Below are positions 46,801 to 50,182 of a stretch of 50,182 bases of DNA, in pieces. Both the position numbers and the translations under genes were made by a program. The stretch is from positions 1 through 50,182 of the forward strand of contig CAMDPW010000006.1 of NCBI GenBank assembly GCA_945905715.1. The letters run 5' to 3'. The notes beneath the pieces are model-generated. The model searched no databases, had not been told where the DNA came from, and worked only from the letters and a program-made list of their open reading frames with translations. Position 1 is the stretch's first letter. Each line of letters begins with the position of its first letter. Source of the DNA: Rickettsia typhi (GTDB taxonomy: Bacteria > Pseudomonadota > Alphaproteobacteria > Rickettsiales > JABSSG01).

Positions 46801-47376
46801 TAGCTTCCTTGCTACTTGAAACAATACTCCTGACCCATGCCTTGCCTTGCCTTCTATAGACAGAGTAGCCCAAGCTGCATACTTCATTGCTAAATCAATT
46901 TGCTGCTTATATTCTTCTGACCACTCCAACCAGACCATAACATTCTCAGCAAACACTAATTCGCTAAACTCGCTACTCGCAAAATATTTAAGTAACTTTT
47001 TCTCTATTCTTGCCGCATTATACTCAGACCAAGCAAAAATAGCGTATTCTTTCACGGCTCGCCTTTGGACAAATAATCGCTTACAGCGAAAAATCACTGA
47101 TAACTTATTATGCTCAGCTGATAAGGAAAAAACTTCCTTTTCTATATTAAAAAGCTTGGCAGTGAATTCGTCTAAAATGGGAGCAAGTTCAGTGATAAAA
47201 TTAGAATAATCAAAAGCCGACAAATGATTTGCTTGTCTAGATGTATTGAGAAAGTTATATAACTCAATATTGACGCTCTGTAAATATTGAAGAAAAACCT
47301 GATCAAGTTTTAATAAGCCTAAATGCTTATACAAATCCTCAAATTTTAAACCAAATCCTAAAGCAAGATCAGACAT
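43900..47376 (-). CDS. Large flavoprotein: GltD-like FAD/NAD(P) oxidoreductase fused to a PyrK-like electron-transfer module
   Basis: 1158 residues. Residues 1-230 form a helical extension that I cannot assign. Cysteine groups C241-C244-C252 and C278, and C318-x2-C321-x3-C325, match the paired [4Fe-4S] ligands at the start of glutamate synthase small subunit and dihydropyrimidine dehydrogenase. FAD binds at VAGLGPAG (383-390) and NAD(P) at VIGGGLTA (560-567). The last 300 residues resemble dihydroorotate dehydrogenase electron-transfer subunits: a flavin-binding barrel (LPGQFYRL), a nucleotide loop (LLVGGGLGNAV), and a Cys cluster near the C-terminus (C-x5-C-x2-C, then another Cys). It could be a complete bifurcating or NADPH:ferredoxin-type enzyme in one chain, like a fused NfnAB. 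No glutamate synthase large subunit is nearby. It lies 28 nt after hslU. Confidence 0.8.
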   Translation of the reverse strand: MSDLALGFGLKFEDLYKHLGLLKLDQVFLQYLQSVNIELYNFLNTSRQANHLSAFDYSNFITELAPILDEFTAKLFNIEKEVFSLSAEHNKLSVIFRCKRLFVQRRAVKEYAIFAWSEYNAARIEKKLLKYFASSEFSELVFAENVMVWLEWSEEYKQQIDLAMKYAAWATLSIEGKARHGSGVLFQVARKLDYEYLIMLKEESCNGVNILKSPHVRLRDGFSLTDNGGSLVQVLDQAHFCIFCHNQSKDSCSKGFINTQAKQKIFKTNILGEQLTGCPLEEKISEMNNLKADGYSIGALATVIIDNPMVAATGHRICNDCMKSCIYQKQEPVNIPKVETRVLNDVLNLSWGFEIYSLFTRWNPLKIRDYICQKNTGYKVLVAGLGPAGFTLAHYLLNEGHIVVGIDGLKIEPLPAALSGVTIDNERISFLPIKDIEQFFEDLDSRIAYGFGGVAEYGITVRWNKNYLKIIRLLLERRQNFSMFGGVRFGSNINYDIAVKLGFDHIALALGAGRPSLIRIPKALASGVKMASDFLMALQLTGAACQDLITNLQVRLPILVIGGGLTAVDTATESVAYYVRQVEKFAKRYNFLSQQLGVDALTKEFTPYDWLVAQEFLAHAKLFTIERLQAQQNNRQPSFISIIDELGGVNVVYRKKICDAPSYRLNHEELEMALEEGIGFIENAVPYEVVVDQNDRVTGLKVKIKNLAEIQTISAHSIFVAAGTNPNTVLSREEPTLFHLDQKYFQAIDEEGNVVHLEKSCKPQSNHIFTTLDQEKRAISFFGDLHPSYAGNVVKAMASAKNGYKAITTILQKRQSKNQKAEEFFAELNQQFEARVMEVKQLTPTIIELIIKSPLAAECFLPGQFYRLQNYEVNALRATLNHMQVKLVMEGIALTGAWVDKTKGLISLIALEMGGSSDLCRFLQPGEKVVLMGPTGHPTEIKPKEQVLLVGGGLGNAVLFSIAKAIKEKGGRVLYFAGYKKAIDCYKIEEIERFSDEIVWCCDEEELRANRPQDKVYQGNIVNAILAYAKDELGPRKFNLAKIHRIIAIGSDKMMAVVSQARQSILYEYLARDCAAVASINSPMQCMMKEICAQCLSECIDPRTGITTYVYSCFNQDQNMDEVNFQHLSNRLQQNSLSEKLTKKLIDYSLRTLGKRTE

Positions 47377-47404
47377 AATATATTATTATAAAGTAAAAAT
47401 CAGC

Positions 47405-48754
47405 CTACAAGATAAATTTTGATAAATCTGAACGCTTAACTACATCATTAAGAAATTTATCAACATAAGACTTGTCTATAGTAACGACTTTATCTTGATG
47501 ATCTTCGGAATTGTAACTGACATCTTCGAGTAATTTTTCCATTACAGTATGTAGTCGCCTTGCACCAATATTTTCAACTTCTTGATTAAATGTTGCAGCA
47601 ATACTAGCTATATGCTCTATACCATCCTCAGTAAAGTTAAGTTCCACACCTTCAGTACTCATTAAAGCAATGTATTGTTTGATTAAGCTTGCTTCAGGCT
47701 CTTTTAAAATTCTTACTAAGTCCTGCTCGGTTAAATCTTTTAGTTCAACTCTAATTGGTAGTCTTCCTTGTAATTCAGGCAGTAAATCGGAAGGCTTGGC
47801 AGTATGAAATGCACCTGAAGCAATAAATAAAATATGATCAGTTTTAACTGAACCATATTTAGTAGAAACGCATGTGCCTTCAATCAATGGCAAAAAATCT
47901 CGCTGCACTCCCTCTCTACTTACTTCACCACCCTTATTGTTACCACCACGTGAAGCTATTTTATCAATCTCATCTAGGAATACGATACCATCATTTTCTA
48001 CCAATTGAATTGCTTCAAAAACCATCTTTTCTTCATCAATCATACTTTCAGTTTCTTCGTTCATGAGAATGTCATACGATTCACTAACTGTCATTTTTTT
48101 TAATTTTTTCTGCTCAGAATTACCTAAAGCTTTCCCAAGCAACTCACTAATGTTAACTAGTCCCATTTGCGCACCTGGCATACCTGGAATTTCCATAGCA
48201 GGAAAACTGCTTGATTTACTTTCTTTAACTTTGATTTCAATTTCACGCTCATCTAATTGACCAGCAAACAATAGAGATTTGAACTTCTCCCTAGTAGTCT
48301 CACTAGATGACGCACCTACTAAAACGTCTAGTATTCTTTCTTCAGCTCTAGATTTAGCTTTGTGATGCAGATCTTTTTTTATTTTATCCTTGAGCATATT
48401 AATTGAGATCTCAACAAGATCTCTGATAACAGACTCAACATCACGACCAACATAACCAACTTCCGTAAATTTTGTGGCTTCAACTTTTATAAAAGGCGCT
48501 CCCGCAAGCTTTGATAACCTTCTAGCAATTTCTGTTTTGCCCACGCCAGTTGGACCAATCATTAAAATGTTCTTTGGTACAATTTCTTCACGCAAATGAT
48601 CGCTAACTGCTTTACGACGGTATCTATTCCGTAAAGCAATAGCTACCGCCTTTTTAGCATCAAATTGACCAACTATATAACGGTCTAATTCCGCAACAAT
48701 ACTTTTAGGAGTAAGAGCTGTTTGTAAAAATAAATTAGTAACTTTCTTCTGCAT
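47405..48754 (-). CDS. hslU: ATP-dependent protease ATPase subunit HslU
   Basis: 449 residues. AAA+ unfoldase with the N-terminal [16 protein letters not shown], Walker A GPTGVGKT (67-74), the pore loop in the [12 protein letters not shown] segment (GYVG), an I-domain of about 130 residues, Walker [11 protein letters not shown], and the C-terminal sensor-2 region [18 protein letters not shown]. The tail ends in the usual short hydrophobic motif (SKFIL) that docks into HslV. It is 1 nt downstream of hslV. Confidence 0.97.
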   Translation of the reverse strand: MQKKVTNLFLQTALTPKSIVAELDRYIVGQFDAKKAVAIALRNRYRRKAVSDHLREEIVPKNILMIGPTGVGKTEIARRLSKLAGAPFIKVEATKFTEVGYVGRDVESVIRDLVEISINMLKDKIKKDLHHKAKSRAEERILDVLVGASSSETTREKFKSLLFAGQLDEREIEIKVKESKSSSFPAMEIPGMPGAQMGLVNISELLGKALGNSEQKKLKKMTVSESYDILMNEETESMIDEEKMVFEAIQLVENDGIVFLDEIDKIASRGGNNKGGEVSREGVQRDFLPLIEGTCVSTKYGSVKTDHILFIASGAFHTAKPSDLLPELQGRLPIRVELKDLTEQDLVRILKEPEASLIKQYIALMSTEGVELNFTEDGIEHIASIAATFNQEVENIGARRLHTVMEKLLEDVSYNSEDHQDKVVTIDKSYVDKFLNDVVKRSDLSKFIL

Positions 48755-48755
48755 A

Positions 48756-49298
48756 TTAACCTATAGTCTCAATAATAATATTATCATTCGAATGAATGCA
48801 AATCTCAGATGTAATATTCATAGATTTCTTTACTATTGCAACGGCATCATACCCTTCAATATCTAGCAAAGCTAGAGCAGCAGCTTTGGCAAAATTACCA
48901 CCAGATCCAATAGCAACTACACCACTATCTGGATCGATCACATCACCATTGCCAGTCAGTACTAAGGACACATCTTTATCAACCACAATCATCATAGCTT
49001 CTAAGCGACGTAAGTATTTATCAGTACGCCAATCTTTGGCTAATTCAACGCAAGCCCTAGTTAACTGGCCATTATATTTATCTAATTTTTCTTCTAATCT
49101 CTCATACAAAGTCAAAGCATCAGCAGTTGAACCAGCAAAACCTGCATAAATTTTACCATCAGCTAATGAGCGTAATTTTTTAGCAGTCGACTTCATTATA
49201 GTGTTACCAAATGTAACCTGTCCATCAGCAGCAATTGCCACTTTGTTACCTTTTCTGACCGACAATATCGTAGTACCGTGCAAATTAACTTGCGTCAT
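48756..49298 (-). CDS. hslV: ATP-dependent protease peptidase subunit HslV
   Basis: About 180 residues from ATG 49298. A longer frame from 49394 is rejected because it adds 32 residues unlike any HslV, and AAGGG lies just before this ATG. After a short propeptide (MTQVNLHG) comes the catalytic N-terminal Thr of [26 protein letters not shown] and [12 protein letters not shown] follow, then [13 protein letters not shown]. It forms the double hexamer chamber closed by HslU. The divergent DUF2628 gene begins 90 nt away. Confidence 0.96.
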   Translation of the reverse strand: MTQVNLHGTTILSVRKGNKVAIAADGQVTFGNTIMKSTAKKLRSLADGKIYAGFAGSTADALTLYERLEEKLDKYNGQLTRACVELAKDWRTDKYLRRLEAMMIVVDKDVSLVLTGNGDVIDPDSGVVAIGSGGNFAKAAALALLDIEGYDAVAIVKKSMNITSEICIHSNDNIIIETIG

Positions 49299-49388
49299 TT
49301 TCCCTTGCGTATTATTATTAAATTCGTGAGGTAATATATAAAAATATATCATGATCACTATTGAACCACAAGTCATATCACAAAAATT

Positions 49389-49787
49389 ATGCAATGTTAT
49401 AGTATATACGCAAACTCAGAAAAGAAATCCCAAGATGCAATTGATGATATTGTTTTAGTAAAGGAAGGTTTTAATTGGTCATGCTTTATTTTTGGCAGCT
49501 TATGGACGTTGTACAAGCAAGTTTGGAGTGTATTATTGATTTACTTTGTAGTAAATGTTCTCTGTGTGTTGACTATAAAATTTACACCATTAACCACAAC
49601 TGAAACTGAAATTATAAAAATTTTTATCTCCATCATCATTGCTTCTAATGCTAATGAATATTATGGTAAGAGCTTACTGAAGCGTGGCTATAAATTTCTT
49701 GGTATAGCTCATGGCAATTCTCAAGAAGAGGCTATACTGAGATTTTTTGATAAGCATAATATAGAAAATTTATATCATCTAACGTAA
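49389..49787 (+). CDS. DUF2628-family small membrane protein
   Basis: 132 residues. The pattern [24 protein letters not shown] is the DUF2628 hallmark (K-E-G-F-x-W-x-A/C-x-x-x-x-x-x-W). Two to three membrane helices follow ([36 protein letters not shown]). The C-terminus ([20 protein letters not shown]) is conserved in the family. The function is unknown. It diverges from hslV. Confidence 0.8.
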   Translation: MQCYSIYANSEKKSQDAIDDIVLVKEGFNWSCFIFGSLWTLYKQVWSVLLIYFVVNVLCVLTIKFTPLTTTETEIIKIFISIIIASNANEYYGKSLLKRGYKFLGIAHGNSQEEAILRFFDKHNIENLYHLT

Positions 49788-50035
49788 AATTTTTAATCTT
49801 CATGATAGAATTCAAAGGCAACTGATATTAAAGGCTTAAAGAAAAAATTTATATTTTAAAACCTGGCTATACAGTTTACTCCACTAGCTACTACATGTAG
49901 TATATAGTGATTTTATGTCTAATGTTGTCATTAGCACAGATAATTATTCAAAATCATATTGCAAAATAAGAACAAGAAAATTTATAGCAAGTTAAACTAG
50001 CATAAGTCTTAAGCTAGACAACGTAGTACTACCGT
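49788..50035. other. Spacer before the second IS630 copy
   Basis: About 250 bases without a gene or RNA that I recognise, ending at the TA dinucleotide where the IS630 copy is inserted. Confidence 0.4.
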
Positions 50036-50037
50036 TA

Positions 50038-50182
50038 TAGTAAAATAAGTTGAATTAGCATATATTATGTGTTAGATTAAAAGGAAAAATGAGTACGAGT
50101 CCTTACAGTATAGATTTAAGAAAAAAAGTAGTAAAATATCTAGAATCAGGAAAAAGTCAGAAGTCAGCATCCGAGATATTTG
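50038..50182 (+). mobile_element. IS630-family insertion sequence, left-hand end (partial)
   Basis: The terminal sequence starts TAGTAAAATAAG at 50038 and is the exact reverse complement (24 bp) of 121-144 at the left end of the window. TA precedes it at 50036-50037. The transposase starts 28 nt inside. Both copies run in the same orientation, so the intervening 49.9 kb is flanked by direct copies. Confidence 0.85.
50089..50182 (+). CDS. IS630-family transposase, N-terminal part (cut by window edge)
   Basis: ATG 50089, preceded by AAAAGGA, opens MSTSPYSIDLRKKVVKYLES and continues GKSQKSASEIF to the window end. This is the N-terminal helix-turn-helix that binds the terminal repeats in IS630 transposases (Y-S-x-D-L-R-x-K-V-V). 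It is probably the same protein whose C-terminus opens the window. Confidence 0.85.
   Translation, partial: MSTSPYSIDLRKKVVKYLESGKSQKSASEIF

Noticed and set aside
46847-47209. 120-codon plus-strand frame
   Set aside because: It is antisense to the N-terminal extension of the large flavoprotein. There is no ribosome site and no homology that I can see.
43900-47376. Simple annotation as glutamate synthase small subunit
   Set aside because: The protein is more than twice the length of GltD, has an added PyrK-like half and an unassigned N-terminus, and there is no gltB nearby.
1-50182. CRISPR array
   Set aside because: I looked for regularly spaced short repeats in the gene-poor stretches and found none. 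No cas genes are present.
1-50182. tRNA or rRNA genes
   Set aside because: I scanned the spacers for T-arm (GGTTCGA) and CCA-end patterns. The only tRNA-like structure that I can support is the tmRNA acceptor piece.
1-50182. Composite transposon formed by the two IS630 copies
   Set aside because: The copies are 49.9 kb apart and enclose essential genes. IS630 elements do not usually move such segments, so two separate insertions are more likely.

Overview
The window is AT-rich DNA from an obligately host-associated alphaproteobacterium, most likely a member of Rickettsiales. I infer this from four things: a circularly permuted, two-piece tmRNA; an alphaproteobacterial-type SspB; typical alphaproteobacterial genes of unknown role (DUF2125, HIG1, ExoD, RMD1/YagE); and a virB8-virB9-virB10-virB11-virD4 type IV secretion operon beside ankyrin-repeat and other effector-like genes. 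Long stretches of decayed DNA and IS remnants between intact housekeeping operons fit a reductive genome that is rich in mobile elements. I cannot assign a genus from the sequence alone. LAYOUT: Both ends are cut inside copies of the same IS630-family element. They lie in the same orientation and share a 24-bp terminal sequence (121-144 and, inverted, 50038-50061). 494-2410 (minus) is a tight two-gene unit for a PLP-dependent dehydratase and an ornithine-cyclodeaminase-family reductase. 2541-5165 (minus) is the DNA-repair/replication unit dnaX-ybaB-recR, with SRP RNA (ffs) just upstream. 5228-8215 (minus) encodes a 995-residue protein carrying the phosphoinositide-phosphatase signature CKSGKDRT and an IQ-like segment, the strongest candidate here for an undescribed effector. 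8438-12702 (minus) is the unit fdx-DUF2125-ftsK-lolA. 13445-17930 (plus) holds rpmG, rpsP, a HIG1 protein, nadE and gltX. 18250-22871 (minus) holds an EamA permease, a YeeZ-like epimerase, a TauE/SafE permease and thyX. 22953-24667 (plus) holds ssrA followed at once by sspB and an RMD1/YagE gene. 25362-26381 is a pentapeptide-repeat protein with an NLS-like cluster. 27071-33865 (minus) is the type IV secretion operon, with a glutathione S-transferase and a degenerate response regulator downstream. 34032-38427 (minus) holds ettA, tatA, exoD, sodB and anmK. 39151-42554 (plus) holds a Bcr/CflA-like MFS transporter and an ankyrin-repeat protein. 43900-49298 (minus) is hslV-hslU plus a large GltD/PyrK-like flavoprotein, followed by a plus-strand DUF2628 gene. 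HOW IT FITS TOGETHER: The secretion operon supplies the inner-membrane/core and coupling ATPase parts of a VirB/D4 machine. Three unlinked genes in the same window (the phosphatase-like protein, the pentapeptide protein and the ankyrin protein) look like substrates and have basic C-termini. ssrA and sspB together form a protein-quality-control module: tagging of stalled peptides and delivery of tagged proteins to ClpXP. hslVU adds a second protease. Gene-poor stretches (12.7-13.4, 13.9-14.8, 17.9-18.2, 19.1-20.2, 24.7-25.4, 26.4-27.1, 38.4-39.1 and 42.6-43.9 kb) contain broken frames of transposases, a serine recombinase and unidentified proteins, plus several palindromic elements.
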